Shown here in pieces: positions 42,228-51,558 of a stretch of DNA of 64,000 nucleotides. A program made the position numbers and the translations under genes. How positions within the stretch are numbered: the first letter of the stretch is position 1; each line of letters opens with the position of its first letter. The DNA is from an uncultured Woeseiaceae bacterium (GTDB lineage: Bacteria; Pseudomonadota; Gammaproteobacteria; Steroidobacterales; Woeseiaceae): the NCBI GenBank assembly GCA_947258565.1, contig CAMYJB010000003.1:124001-188000 (forward strand), written 5' to 3'. The notes below the pieces were generated by a model, which saw nothing but the letters and a program-made list of their open reading frames with translations, did no database searches and was not told the DNA's origin.

Positions 42228-43442
42228 CTGGCACAGCGACTCGTGATCGCCGGAGCGGGGCACGCCGCCGGACAGCTCGTGGCCTCGCTCAGGCAGAAAG
42301 GTTTCGATGGCAACGTCGTGCTCGTCGGCGAAGAAGCCTGGCTGCCGTACCAGCGCCCGCCGCTCTCCAAGAAATTCCTGGCCGGAGAACTGTCGGCAGA
42401 GCGCCTCTACGTCAAACCCCCGGATTTCTACGATGCCTCGGACGTCGACGTCCGCCTGGAAACCCGGATCACGTCGGTGGATCGTGAGCGCCGCCGCGTG
42501 GTCACCGCGGCCGGAGAACGCATCGCCTACGACGCCCTGGTTCTCGCGACGGGCTCGCGCGTCAGGCGCGTCCAGGTGCCGGGGAGCGAGAAGGGCGGCG
42601 TGCATTACCTGCGTTGCATCGACGACGTGTCCCGCATTCGCGAAAATCTCGTCAAGGCCAGCAATGTTGTCATTATCGGTGCTGGCTATATCGGCCTGGA
42701 AGTCGCTGCGGTAATACGGGAACTGGGGCACAGCGTGGCCGTCATCGAAATGGCAGACAGGGTGATGAGCCGTGTCGTTGCGCCCGTCGTATCCGACTTC
42801 TACAGGGCGGAGCATGAAGCCCGGGGCGTGAAATTTCTCTTGTCGGCCGCTCTGCAGGCTTTCGAGGGCGATACGCGGGTCAGCGCGGTGAGAACGAATG
42901 GCCCCCTCCCGGTCCCTGCGGATCTGGTGGTTGTGGGCATCGGCATCGTACCGAATACCGAGCTCGCGGAAGCCGCAGGTCTCGAGGTGGATAACGGGAT
43001 CGTCGTCGACGCCCACTGCCGGACCGCGGACGACAATGTCTACGCGGTCGGCGACTGCACGGCGCATCCCAACAGCATCTACGGCCGGCGTATCCGGCTC
43101 GAGTCGGTTCACAACGCGCTCGAGCAGGCCAAGACCGCCGCCGCCAACATCTGTGGGTACGATCTAGAGTACTCGCAGCTGCCCTGGTTCTGGTCGGACC
43201 AGTACGACCTCAAACTGCAGATTGCCGGGTTATCGGAAGGCTACGACGAGGTGGTGGTTCGCGGCGAGCCGGCGTCCCGTTCGTTTTCCTGCCTTTATCT
43301 CCGGGACGGCATTCTGATCGCCTGCGACGCAATCAATGCCCCGCGGGATTTCGTGCAATCGAAAGCTCTGATTGCAGCCAGGCAGAGAATTGCGCCGGAG
43401 CGCCTTGCCGATAGTGGCGTGCAGCTGAAGGACCTGGTTTAG
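42228..43442 (+). CDS. Ferredoxin/rubredoxin reductase-like flavoprotein, apparent CTG start
   Basis: The 404-residue NAD(P)H-dependent reductase of the ferredoxin-NAD reductase type has FAD site VIAGAGHAAGQ, NAD site VIIGAGYIGLEVAA, FAD motif VYAVGDCTAHPN, and C-terminal WFWSDQYDLKLQIAG typical of oxygenase-coupled reductases. It would feed electrons to a ferredoxin that serves a dioxygenase or P450 encoded elsewhere. The first standard start (GTG 42243) falls inside the first FAD strand and has no ribosome-binding site. A CTG at 42228 yields LAQRLVIAGAG and follows GAGGAGG at 6 bases, so I set the start there. It lies 23 bases after the permease stop, probably in one operon. Confidence 0.88.
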   Translation: MAQRLVIAGAGHAAGQLVASLRQKGFDGNVVLVGEEAWLPYQRPPLSKKFLAGELSAERLYVKPPDFYDASDVDVRLETRITSVDRERRRVVTAAGERIAYDALVLATGSRVRRVQVPGSEKGGVHYLRCIDDVSRIRENLVKASNVVIIGAGYIGLEVAAVIRELGHSVAVIEMADRVMSRVVAPVVSDFYRAEHEARGVKFLLSAALQAFEGDTRVSAVRTNGPLPVPADLVVVGIGIVPNTELAEAAGLEVDNGIVVDAHCRTADDNVYAVGDCTAHPNSIYGRRIRLESVHNALEQAKTAAANICGYDLEYSQLPWFWSDQYDLKLQIAGLSEGYDEVVVRGEPASRSFSCLYLRDGILIACDAINAPRDFVQSKALIAARQRIAPERLADSGVQLKDLV

Positions 43443-43452
43443 GGCGCGGGGC

Positions 43453-44166
43453 TCAGCGCTCGGGCGCGTCGGAGGCGGTCAGCTCCGCATTTCCCGTTAT
43501 GTCGATGGTGAGGCGCCCCTCCATTGCGACCGGACCCTGGGCAACCGAATAGGCGCTGGCATGCAGTGCCTCCACGGCCTCCGACTCCAGCCCCGCAAAT
43601 TCGCCGGTAGCGCCGGTTACGGCTGCCGTACCGAGCGCCCCCGGACCCACGGTCATGTTGCCGTTCCAGACACCTTTCCAGTGATTCGACGCGCTCAAGT
43701 GCGCCTGCAGAACGATCTTGCGCAGGAAGTTCCAGTAGTTTTCTGTCTGCTCCACGAACAGGCTGCCACGCTCCAACAGGTGGATATGCCAGACGCTATC
43801 GACAAGCGCTTCGCCATTGACGATCCGGGTATCTTCCGAATCCGACGAGAACTTGATCCCGATTCCGGCAGGGTTGTTGCGGCTGTCCGTGAGGACGGTC
43901 ACCAGCACCTCGCTGTGCCTGATCGGAGCCTCCCACAGTTCCCGGACTTTTTCGGGATGCGGCTGCACGCGCGACTCACCGTTGTTGGTATAGACGATCG
44001 AATCGGTGGGAACGCCCGAGTAACCGAGACTCAGAATGTTGTTATTGCTGACCGACAAAGGCGACAGCGGATTGCGCGCTGCCAGCGGATTGAAATACAG
44101 CAATGCAGCAGCCGCCAGAACGCCCAGCGCGATCCCCGGCAGCAATGCAGCGACGTACCTGATCAC
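43453..44166 (-). CDS. Unknown anchored periplasmic protein (second of a pair)
   Basis: The 237-residue protein has one N-terminal membrane helix (VAALLPGIALGVLAAAALLYF) and a periplasmic body with a NLSLGYSGVPTDSI-like start and an HIHLLERGSLFVEQTENY segment. Its ATG overlaps the stop of the upstream gene by 4 bases. Both proteins share the layout of a short anchor, a (I)S-N-N/G stretch, P-T-D-(S/R)-I and a central VLHIP/HIHLLERG(T/S)(L/F)(F/Y)V motif, so they are distant paralogs that likely act together. I know no function. Confidence 0.75.
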   Translation of the reverse strand: MIRYVAALLPGIALGVLAAAALLYFNPLAARNPLSPLSVSNNNILSLGYSGVPTDSIVYTNNGESRVQPHPEKVRELWEAPIRHSEVLVTVLTDSRNNPAGIGIKFSSDSEDTRIVNGEALVDSVWHIHLLERGSLFVEQTENYWNFLRKIVLQAHLSASNHWKGVWNGNMTVGPGALGTAAVTGATGEFAGLESEAVEALHASAYSVAQGPVAMEGRLTIDITGNAELTASDAPER

Positions 44167-44771
44167 GATCCGCCCTCCGTCACCGCGCTTTCCGTGACAT
44201 TGTCCGAGAACGCTCCCACGAACGAGGTCACGAGTTCGATGTGACCGTCCGGGGCGTCGATGTCATCATCGTCCGTGTTCGGCACCCAGCGCTCGCTGAG
44301 CTCGCCCTGCATGGGGCGAAACTCCCGGGTGCCGGCACGCAGCGCCCCGACCCGGCGAATGCCGTCAGCCGGCTCAGCCGGCATCGTCACGTAAAACGTG
44401 CCCCGGGCCGGAATATGCAGCACCCACTCGATGCTGTCCTCGATTTGATCGCTGTCCGCCACCATGCGGCTGGCGACGCCGATAACGGCCTCGCGCGCGT
44501 TCCTTACTTTGAAAAGTTCCACGCGCACGCCGTCGAACTGCTCTTCCTCGGGCCACCGCAACCCGGGCGGCAACGGTTCGGACTGTTTCGGAGCACCGAC
44601 CATGATGCGATCCGTGGGGATGTCGATGTGAAAGGATTCCGTATTGCCGCCGTTCGGGGAAACCGAGATGACCGAGGACTCGCGATGCTGATCAACGACG
44701 GGAACGAAATAGACCGCCGCTATCGTTCCGACAATACCAACCAGAAATCCGAAAATAAGAGTCTTCAACAT
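44163..44771 (-). CDS. Unknown anchored periplasmic protein (first of a pair)
   Basis: The 202-residue protein has an N-terminal helix (TLIFGFLVGIVGTIAAVYFVPVV) and a soluble part including IDIPTDRIMVG, WVLHIPARGTFYV and an acidic DDDDIDAPDG stretch near the end. It resembles its 4-base-overlapping downstream neighbour in order of motifs, hence a diverged duplicate. ATG 44771 is used; TTG 44789 is also possible. The pair is divergent from the sulfotransferase gene across a 219-base gap in which I see no clear signals. Confidence 0.75.
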   Translation of the reverse strand: MLKTLIFGFLVGIVGTIAAVYFVPVVDQHRESSVISVSPNGGNTESFHIDIPTDRIMVGAPKQSEPLPPGLRWPEEEQFDGVRVELFKVRNAREAVIGVASRMVADSDQIEDSIEWVLHIPARGTFYVTMPAEPADGIRRVGALRAGTREFRPMQGELSERWVPNTDDDDIDAPDGHIELVTSFVGAFSDNVTESAVTEGGS

Positions 44772-44990
44772 GCGCTGATTCCATCGCAAGCCACGACGAA
44801 GACCCCAAGTTTAGTTAAATCGGCATGGGCGTCACAGCGTCGCCGGGCGAAATTGTGACGAACCGCACAGTGAAACGGGCCTGACAACGAAAAAGCGCCG
44901 ATGGCACGCATGACAGCACAACGATTTCGTTGCGCAGTCGATGCCAGTAAACTGCACCAGCCGGACCCGGAAAGCCGCCGGAGCGATGCC

Positions 44991-45734
44991 ATGACAGCTG
45001 CCATATGCCTGTGGTCAGGACCACGTAACGTCTCGACCGCACTGATGTACAGTTTCGCGCAGATCGAGCACGTTGCAGTGATCGATGAGCCGCTGTATGG
45101 GCACTACCTTCGGGTGACGGGCGCCGAACACCCCGGGCGTGACGGGGTCATCGCAGCGATGAACTGCGACGGGGACGATGTCATGCAGGATCTCCTGCGC
45201 CGCCAGGCCAGGAATCCGGAACCGCGGCTCTTCATCAAGCACATGGCTCACCACCTCGTCGATATCGATCCCGGTTTCCTGCACGAGACCTGCAACATCT
45301 TTCTGGTGCGCGATCCGCGGGACATGCTGCCGTCACTGTCGATCCAGCTACCAGAAGCACGCCTGGCCGATACCGGGCTGCGCAAACAGTGGGAGTTATT
45401 TTCCGGTTTGCTGGAAGCGGGCCAGGAACCCGCGATCCTCGATTCGAAAGAGCTGCTGACCAACCCGCGCAACGTACTGAGCGCGCTGTGTGAGCACATC
45501 GGACTTTCGTTCACGCCGGCGATGCTGAGCTGGGAAGCCGGTCCACGGCCGGAAGACGGGGTCTGGGCGCCGCACTGGTACCACGCAGTGCACCAGAGCA
45601 CCGGCTTCGCGCCCTACCGGGCGAAGACGGAATTCCCGGATCGCCTGAAGCCGCTGCTCGACGAATGCCAGCCCTGGTACGAAGCGCTTTTCGAGCATGC
45701 CATCCGCGCCAGCACCAAAGGAGCAGTCAATTGA
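44991..45734 (+). CDS. Sulfotransferase-like P-loop protein
   Basis: The 247-residue protein has an N-terminal PAPS-type P-loop, ICLWSGPRNVSTALMYSF, and the 3'-phosphate region FLVRDPRDMLPSLS, which mark the sulfotransferase superfamily. Acceptor and even sulfo-transfer are unproven; this subgroup is often fused to or paired with other enzyme genes. GGAG lies 8 bases before ATG 44991. Its stop overlaps the TTG start of the aminotransferase (TTGA), so the two are made together and may modify the same amino-acid-derived molecule. Confidence 0.8.
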   Translation: MTAAICLWSGPRNVSTALMYSFAQIEHVAVIDEPLYGHYLRVTGAEHPGRDGVIAAMNCDGDDVMQDLLRRQARNPEPRLFIKHMAHHLVDIDPGFLHETCNIFLVRDPRDMLPSLSIQLPEARLADTGLRKQWELFSGLLEAGQEPAILDSKELLTNPRNVLSALCEHIGLSFTPAMLSWEAGPRPEDGVWAPHWYHAVHQSTGFAPYRAKTEFPDRLKPLLDECQPWYEALFEHAIRASTKGAVN

Positions 45735-46630
45735 CGACGGTCGATCCACGCAACCAGAACATCCTCGTTTTTGTCAACGGCGAACTGAAGCCTCGCGCCG
45801 AAGCCCGGGTCTCGGTGTTCGACAGCGTCGTACAGGGCGGCGACGCGGTATGGGAAGGGCTGCGCGTCTACCGCGGCCGGATTGCGGCATTTTCCGCCCA
45901 CCTGACGCGCCTGCACAACTCGGCGAAGGCGCTCGCCTTCGCCGCAGTGCCGCCAGCGCAGGAGATTCGCACGGCAGTTTTCGAAACGCTCAAGGCCAAT
46001 GACATGCGCGACGCGGCGCATATCCGGCTCACGCTGACTCGCGGCGAGAAAATAACGTCAGGCATGAACCCGAAACTGAACCAGTCAGGCTGCTCGCTGA
46101 TCGTGCTTGCAGAATGGAAACCGCCGATTTACTCCGACGACGGAATCCGCGTCATTACGGCATCGACCCGCCGCAATACTCCCTCGTGCCTCGACTCCAA
46201 GATCCATCACAACAACCTGCTGAACAACATACTCGCCGCGATCGAAGCCAACGTCGCCGGTGTCGACAGCGCGGTCATGCTCGACCTGAATGGCTTCCTG
46301 TCAGAAACCAACGACACGAACCTGTTCCTGGTGAGGGGCGGAATGGTCTGCACGCCGCACGCCGATGCCTGCCTCCCAGGGCTGACGCGGCAGATGGTGC
46401 TCGATATCTGCCGGGAGCAGCGCATACCCGTCGGGGAACGCAACCTGTCCCTGACCGAACTCTATACGGCCGACGAGGTATTCACATCCGGAACCATGGG
46501 GGAACTGACGCCCGTCCTGGAGGCCGATGGCCGCGTCATCGGAACCGGAACCGTCGGAGACCTCACCCGGCGGCTGCAGGCGTTGCATCGCGAAGCCGCC
46601 TGGCGCGACGGCGAGGAAATTCCTTTCTGA
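45731..46630 (+). CDS. Class IV aminotransferase, BCAT/D-amino-acid type
   Basis: The 299-residue PLP enzyme of fold type IV carries FVNGELKPRAEARVSVFD at the start, WEGLRVYRGRI, the Schiff-base lysine in CLDSKIHHNNLLNNI and the glutamate in SETNDTNLF. It resembles branched-chain or D-amino-acid transaminases, or 4-amino-4-deoxychorismate lyase; the substrate is not decided. The start is TTG 45731 with AAAGGAG 7 bases upstream and a 4-base overlap with the sulfotransferase gene; later ATGs would cut the first strand. The stop is next to the convergent gshA stop, with one base between them. Confidence 0.85.
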   Translation: MTTVDPRNQNILVFVNGELKPRAEARVSVFDSVVQGGDAVWEGLRVYRGRIAAFSAHLTRLHNSAKALAFAAVPPAQEIRTAVFETLKANDMRDAAHIRLTLTRGEKITSGMNPKLNQSGCSLIVLAEWKPPIYSDDGIRVITASTRRNTPSCLDSKIHHNNLLNNILAAIEANVAGVDSAVMLDLNGFLSETNDTNLFLVRGGMVCTPHADACLPGLTRQMVLDICREQRIPVGERNLSLTELYTADEVFTSGTMGELTPVLEADGRVIGTGTVGDLTRRLQALHREAAWRDGEEIPF

Positions 46631-46631
46631 A

Positions 46632-48200
46632 TCAACCGGACGCGAAATAGCGCGCCAGGTAATCTTCGAAGCTAATTTCGTCAGAGGCTTCGATGTCGCG
46701 TTGCCGCTGTGCCGACTCAAGGGCTTCCCTTTCGATTTGTTGCGCCCGTTCGGGCGGCATCGGAGCGATCGACGAGAAATAGCTCTTGTGCCGATGCGAG
46801 ACTTCAAGTGCGAACTCGAAGAAGCTGCAGTCCGAATCGCGGAGCTCCTGCAACAATCGCGCAGACGGCGTGCTATCCGGTTCGGCCACCTGCGACGCCG
46901 CGAACGAGACCGCATCCCGGTAGCTGCCGTCGCCTTCCTGGCGGTCGATGAGCTCCGCGACAGCCGCTACCTTATCGACTATTTCGCCAGCCCAGACCAA
47001 CAAATCGATCGGCTTGCCGCTGCGCTCAAGCGCGAGACCCGGTTCTCTGCCGCGTTTCGCAGTCAGTGACTGATTCCGCACCGCCTCCTCGAAGGATCGG
47101 GAATCGAAGGAGGGGCTGTCCTCGAGCAGGCAGTAGATCAGGAACGCCTCGATGAAGCGCATCGTGTTCTGGTTGATGCCGGCGGGATCGGAGATATTGA
47201 TGTCGAGGGAGCGGATCTCGACGTATTCGATACCGCCACGCGTGAGCGCAGCGGTCGGGCGCTCACCCGACCGGGCGACGCGTTTTGGCCGGATCGGGCT
47301 GTAGTACTCGTTCTCGATTTGCAGTTTGTTGGTGCTCAGCTGCTGATACTCGCCATCCCTGATAACGCCGATTTTTTCGTAGGCGGGCTCCGGCGTCCGG
47401 ATTGCCTCGCTGAGATCGCGGATGTAGTCGTCCAGTCGATTCAGCGAAATCGAGATACCGGCCTGCGTCTGGTTGTTGTAACCCAGGTCGCTCATGCGCA
47501 GGGATGTCCCGAACGGTTCGTAGTAGGTTTCTGCATTCAGCTCCGGCATCGAAAGTGCCTTGCCGCCGCCGAAGGACTTGCACAAAGCCGGCGAAGCACC
47601 GAACAGGTACAGGATGATCCACCCGTAACGCCGGAAGTTGCGCACAAGGCCGAGATAGTGCGCTGACCGGAATTCGCTGTCACCGACTTCATCACCGAGT
47701 ATGTGCCGGTACATCGGCCAGAAGGACTCGGGCAGCGAGTAATTGAAATGCACTCCGGAAATCGTCTGCATGTTGCGGCCATAGCGATGTCCAAGCCCGC
47801 GACGGTATATGGTCTTCATGCGGCCGACATTCGAGTTGCCGTATCGGGCCAGTGGTATATCGGCATCAGCCGGTATGCGACATGGCATGCTCGCACACCA
47901 CAGCAGTTCGTCGCCCAGCTGCCGGTAAGTAAATTGGTGAATGTCGCACACGACCTGGAGCGCTTCCCAGGTGGTGCCCAGCGCGGGCGTAACGAATTCG
48001 AGCAACGCCTCTGAAAAGTCGGTCGTTATAAAGCGATTGGTCAGCGCGGAACCCAGGCCCTCCGGATGCGGCGTCTTCGCAAGGTAACCGTCGGAAGTGA
48101 CGCGCAGGGACTCCTTCTCGACGCCCCTCCGCCCTCCGGCGACAGTCACTTCGCTGTGCGCCTGCAGGGCACCGAGGCGCTGCTCAAACACTTGATTCAT
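46632..48200 (-). CDS. gshA: Glutamate-cysteine ligase, proteobacterial type
   Basis: The 522-residue enzyme makes gamma-glutamylcysteine from glutamate, cysteine and ATP, the first step of glutathione synthesis. Family landmarks: GVEKESLRVT near residue 27, TTDFSEALLEFVTP, YGRNMQTISGVHFNYSLP, and YVEIRSLDINISDPAGI. The length fits E. coli GshA (518). ATG 48200 starts the conserved region; an upstream in-frame stretch of 40 codons is Ala/Arg-rich and probably not translated. It stands alone, divergent from the DUF2845 gene. Confidence 0.92.
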   Translation of the reverse strand: MNQVFEQRLGALQAHSEVTVAGGRRGVEKESLRVTSDGYLAKTPHPEGLGSALTNRFITTDFSEALLEFVTPALGTTWEALQVVCDIHQFTYRQLGDELLWCASMPCRIPADADIPLARYGNSNVGRMKTIYRRGLGHRYGRNMQTISGVHFNYSLPESFWPMYRHILGDEVGDSEFRSAHYLGLVRNFRRYGWIILYLFGASPALCKSFGGGKALSMPELNAETYYEPFGTSLRMSDLGYNNQTQAGISISLNRLDDYIRDLSEAIRTPEPAYEKIGVIRDGEYQQLSTNKLQIENEYYSPIRPKRVARSGERPTAALTRGGIEYVEIRSLDINISDPAGINQNTMRFIEAFLIYCLLEDSPSFDSRSFEEAVRNQSLTAKRGREPGLALERSGKPIDLLVWAGEIVDKVAAVAELIDRQEGDGSYRDAVSFAASQVAEPDSTPSARLLQELRDSDCSFFEFALEVSHRHKSYFSSIAPMPPERAQQIEREALESAQRQRDIEASDEISFEDYLARYFASG

Positions 48201-48334
48201 AACGAGCGTTTTACCACAAGCGTCGCTTACACGCTGTATCCACAGATGACGTTGCGTGAACCCGGGTGCGGCTGCCGGGTCGAATAAAAGACAGGCGGCG
48301 GCACGGGCGCCGCGAATCAACTAGAATTGTGGTG

Positions 48335-48721
48335 ATGAACCTGCTCACGTCGAAATCGACCGTACCCGCGCTTCTCGCAGCAGCACTGTTGCTTGCTGCG
48401 GATCCCGCGCTCGCGTTTCGCTGCGGCACCAAGCTGGTGCGCGACGGTATGCACGAGCAGCAGGTTATTGCCGCCTGTGGTGAGCCGACTTCCATCAGGC
48501 ACCTGGGGCACACGATTCGTGCGTATGACTACCGCTTCCGGTTACGCAATCCCGGCCATATTTACTACCGCACGCCCGGCGTCGGCCACTTCGCGACGGA
48601 AGTCATTGTCACCGAGTTCATCTATAACTTCGGGCCCCGCAAGCTGATGCGCCGGCTGATTTTCGAGGGTAACGTCCTGGTCGAAATAGAGAGCATCGGC
48701 TACGGCTACGTGGAAAAGTAG
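48335..48721 (+). CDS. DUF2845 secreted protein
   Basis: The 128-residue precursor has a signal peptide (PALLAAALLLAADPALA) cut before FRCGTKLVRDGMHEQQVIAACGEP, the typical DUF2845 opening with its two cysteines. The family is periplasmic and of unknown role. ATG 48335 has no clear ribosome-binding site; GTG 48332 is next to it. It is followed 99 bases later by the bactofilin gene on the same strand. Confidence 0.85.
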   Translation: MNLLTSKSTVPALLAAALLLAADPALAFRCGTKLVRDGMHEQQVIAACGEPTSIRHLGHTIRAYDYRFRLRNPGHIYYRTPGVGHFATEVIVTEFIYNFGPRKLMRRLIFEGNVLVEIESIGYGYVEK

Positions 48722-48820
48722 CGCAAAATCGTTAAACAATAATGCCGGACCACTGACAAAGCCGCATCACTGCAGGTAACATGCGCGCTCAATACCGCCG
48801 CTTTTCGGAGTTCAAAGCGC

Positions 48821-49222
48821 ATGAATGAGACCCGCCGCCGCCGTTTACGCGATCGTTCCTCCGGCACCGCCACACTCATCAGCGAGGGTTGCCGGATTTC
48901 GGGCGTGCTTACGGGTAATTGTGACTTCCAGGTCAATGGGGAGGTTGAAGGCGACTGCGAGATCGACAGCACCCTGATGCTGGCGAAGAGCGGATTGTGG
49001 AAGGGCACGATACGTGCAGCGAACGTTGTCATCTCCGGCCACGTCGAGGGCGACATTATCGCTTCCGGGAACGTCGAGATCGCGGACACCGCACGAATTA
49101 CCGGGACGGTGTCCGCCGAAGCCATCGCCGTCGCCGAGGGTGCCGTGGTCGACGGCGTCATGAAGACGACGAGCCAGTCTGAGCCGACCGAATTCATCGA
49201 GAAACGGGGCTCCGAAAGCTGA
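48821..49222 (+). CDS. Bactofilin (polymer-forming cytoskeletal protein)
   Basis: The 133-residue protein has a short basic, disordered N-terminus and a central right-handed beta-helix domain of bactofilins (SGVLTGNCDFQVNGEVEGDC, GTIRAANVVISGHVEGDIIASGNVEI, ARITGTVSAEAIAVAEGAVVDG), with a short acidic tail. Bactofilins polymerise without nucleotides and organise cell-wall enzymes or stalk and shape sites at the membrane. No M23 peptidase gene, a frequent partner, is adjacent here; the neighbour is a c-di-GMP enzyme. Confidence 0.92.
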   Translation: MNETRRRRLRDRSSGTATLISEGCRISGVLTGNCDFQVNGEVEGDCEIDSTLMLAKSGLWKGTIRAANVVISGHVEGDIIASGNVEIADTARITGTVSAEAIAVAEGAVVDGVMKTTSQSEPTEFIEKRGSES

Positions 49223-49400
49223 CGGGACAGCCCTGACGCGTCACCCCCGGCGCAACGCCCCTCGGCCCAACTTTGCGGGCTGGAAATAATCGCGGCGCCG
49301 ATTTCGTCCAAGTGCTAAACTTGGGATATAACAACAACAGGTGCCCGCGGCGCCAGGCGGTTTCTGCGTCCGGCCCCGTTACACCCTGGAAATCAGGACA

Positions 49401-51455
49401 ATGATCGGCTGCAGCATTTTGCGGATATCGGCGCTGGTGCGATCCGTTCTCGGGATTTCGCCGACGCTCGCCGTGTCGGTCTTTCCGGCCGGGGCCCTGG
49501 CGCAAAGCACGACCGGCGCCAGCGCTATTACGATGAGCTTCGTGTGGGTGGAAATTTTCTCCGCCCTTATCCTGCTGTTTTCCGGAGTTGCCATCTGGAT
49601 CATCGCCCGTAATCAGACGAAACGAATCCGGGAACTCAAGCGGGAGGCCGAAAAGCTCCGCGATGCCGATTTCGGCGAGCCGCTTCGCGTCGAGCCGGGC
49701 GAACTCGGCGAGCTCGCCGCCGTGTTCAATGACATGCGCGACAAGCTCAAGGCCACGACTATCTCGCGCGACTATGTCGACAGCATCCTCGCCAGCATGA
49801 ACGATGCCATCATCGTTACCGGCAGCGACGGCACTATCAAGCGCGTAAACAAGGCAACCTCGCACATGCTCGGCTACGAAGAACATGAACTCGTCGGCAC
49901 GACCGTCGACTTCGTCGTGAATACCGGCAAGAGTGGTACGCTCGTCGACCAGAAGCCGTCCGGTGTGCCCCGTGAGGCGTTCTTTGAAAGCAAGTTCGGT
50001 GAGTCGATCCCGGTTTCTTTCACCTGCTCGTTTCTCGGCGGCACGGAAGCCGAAACCGGTGACAGGATCTACGCGGCGCAGAACATCACCGAGCGACGCC
50101 GGGCCGAGAAGCGCATTCGCTACCTCGCCCGAATCGATGCGCTGACCAAGATTCCCAATCGCATGCAGTTCCAGCATCTGTTGCAGCGCTGCATTGCGCG
50201 AGCACGACGCAGCGCCAAACCCCTGTGTGTTTTTTACATCGACATCGATGCGTTCAAGGAAATCAACGATACCTTCGGGCATCTCGCGGGCGACACGACG
50301 CTGGAAACCGTGGCAGAACGCCTGAGTGCAGCATTGCCCGACGACACGATCATCGGCAGGCTGGCGGGCGATGAATTTGCCGTTATTCTCGACGAACTCG
50401 GACCGGACGAGAAGGGCCGAAAACATACTGACGCACTCGCGAAACAGCTGCTGAGTCGGCTCGCTGATCCGTTCTTCGTCCAGGGCCATGAGGTCTTCAT
50501 GACCGCAAGTATGGGTATTGCCTACTACCCCAAGGACGCGCCGAACGTTATCGACCTGATTCGCAATGCGGACGCGGCCCTCTATCACGCCAAGAAGTCC
50601 GGCGGCAACCTCTACTCTTATTACGAGCCTGAAATGAACGAGGCAGCCGTCGAACGATTGATGACCAAGAGCAAGCTGAAGCGGTCCTTCGAACGCGACG
50701 AACTTCTCGTTCATTACCAGCCGAAGTACAACCTGGAGACCGGCGAGGTTTTCGGCGCCGAAGCGTTGGTCCGCTGGGAACTCCCCGAGAGAGGCATGAT
50801 ACTGCCATCGGACTTCATCCCGATCGCGGAGGAGACAAACCTCATCATCGAGATCGGTGAATGGGTCCTCGACAAGGTATGTGAAGATTTCCGTTTCTGG
50901 CAGAGATCCGTGTCTTCGCCCGGCCGGGTCTCCGTCAACCTGTCGCTGAAACAGCTGCGACAACCGAACTTTACACGGCGAATCGGCTCGATCCTGCGCA
51001 GCTACGAGGTTTCGCCCACGTCCCTGGAGCTCGAAATAACCGAGACAACCCTCATGGAGAACCCGGAGCGTACGATCAAGCTGCTCAATCAACTGTATGC
51101 GCTCGGACTGCACCTGGCGATTGATGATTTCGGCACCGGCTACTCGTCTTTGAGTGCGTTACAGCAGTTTCCTATCAGCACTCTGAAGATTGACAAGTCA
51201 TTCGTGCGTCACGTTTCGAGCAATCCCGACGATGCGACGATCGTCAGCACGATCGTCCAGATGGGCCGCAATCTCAACATGGACGTCGTCGCCGAAGGCG
51301 TCGAGAGCGAGGATCAACTCGCGTTCCTGCAGAAACTCGGCTGTACGTACGTGCAGGGTCTGTTGTTCGGTGATCCCATGAGTTCCGACAGCTACCTGGA
51401 ACTTCTGCTTGCACAGGTCGAGGGCACGGACACGCACAGGGCGTTGTTTGCCTGA
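49401..51455 (+). CDS. Membrane GGDEF-EAL c-di-GMP protein with HAMP and PAS
   Basis: The 684-residue protein contains two hydrophobic segments (about 10-35 and 50-70), a HAMP-like linker (RIRELKREAEKLRDADFG), a PAS domain (about 125-240), GGDEF (245-410) and EAL (430-675). The GGDEF signature reads AGDEF at residues 322-326, a variant that is active in some proteins. The EAL side is complete: EALVRW from 454, DDFGTGYSSL and AEGVES. So phosphodiesterase activity is likely and cyclase activity uncertain. A c-di-GMP riboswitch near 3.8 kb may be a distant target. ATG 49401 has AGGA close upstream. Confidence 0.9.
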   Translation: MIGCSILRISALVRSVLGISPTLAVSVFPAGALAQSTTGASAITMSFVWVEIFSALILLFSGVAIWIIARNQTKRIRELKREAEKLRDADFGEPLRVEPGELGELAAVFNDMRDKLKATTISRDYVDSILASMNDAIIVTGSDGTIKRVNKATSHMLGYEEHELVGTTVDFVVNTGKSGTLVDQKPSGVPREAFFESKFGESIPVSFTCSFLGGTEAETGDRIYAAQNITERRRAEKRIRYLARIDALTKIPNRMQFQHLLQRCIARARRSAKPLCVFYIDIDAFKEINDTFGHLAGDTTLETVAERLSAALPDDTIIGRLAGDEFAVILDELGPDEKGRKHTDALAKQLLSRLADPFFVQGHEVFMTASMGIAYYPKDAPNVIDLIRNADAALYHAKKSGGNLYSYYEPEMNEAAVERLMTKSKLKRSFERDELLVHYQPKYNLETGEVFGAEALVRWELPERGMILPSDFIPIAEETNLIIEIGEWVLDKVCEDFRFWQRSVSSPGRVSVNLSLKQLRQPNFTRRIGSILRSYEVSPTSLELEITETTLMENPERTIKLLNQLYALGLHLAIDDFGTGYSSLSALQQFPISTLKIDKSFVRHVSSNPDDATIVSTIVQMGRNLNMDVVAEGVESEDQLAFLQKLGCTYVQGLLFGDPMSSDSYLELLLAQVEGTDTHRALFA

Positions 51456-51558
51456 CACCGCGCCACCTTCACTCCGTTTCGCCATCATGCTTAAATATGC
51501 CTTCCCGTTAACCGTGGCGTGCACCAGTCAGTAGCGCCCTTCTGCCAGAAGTGAATCC

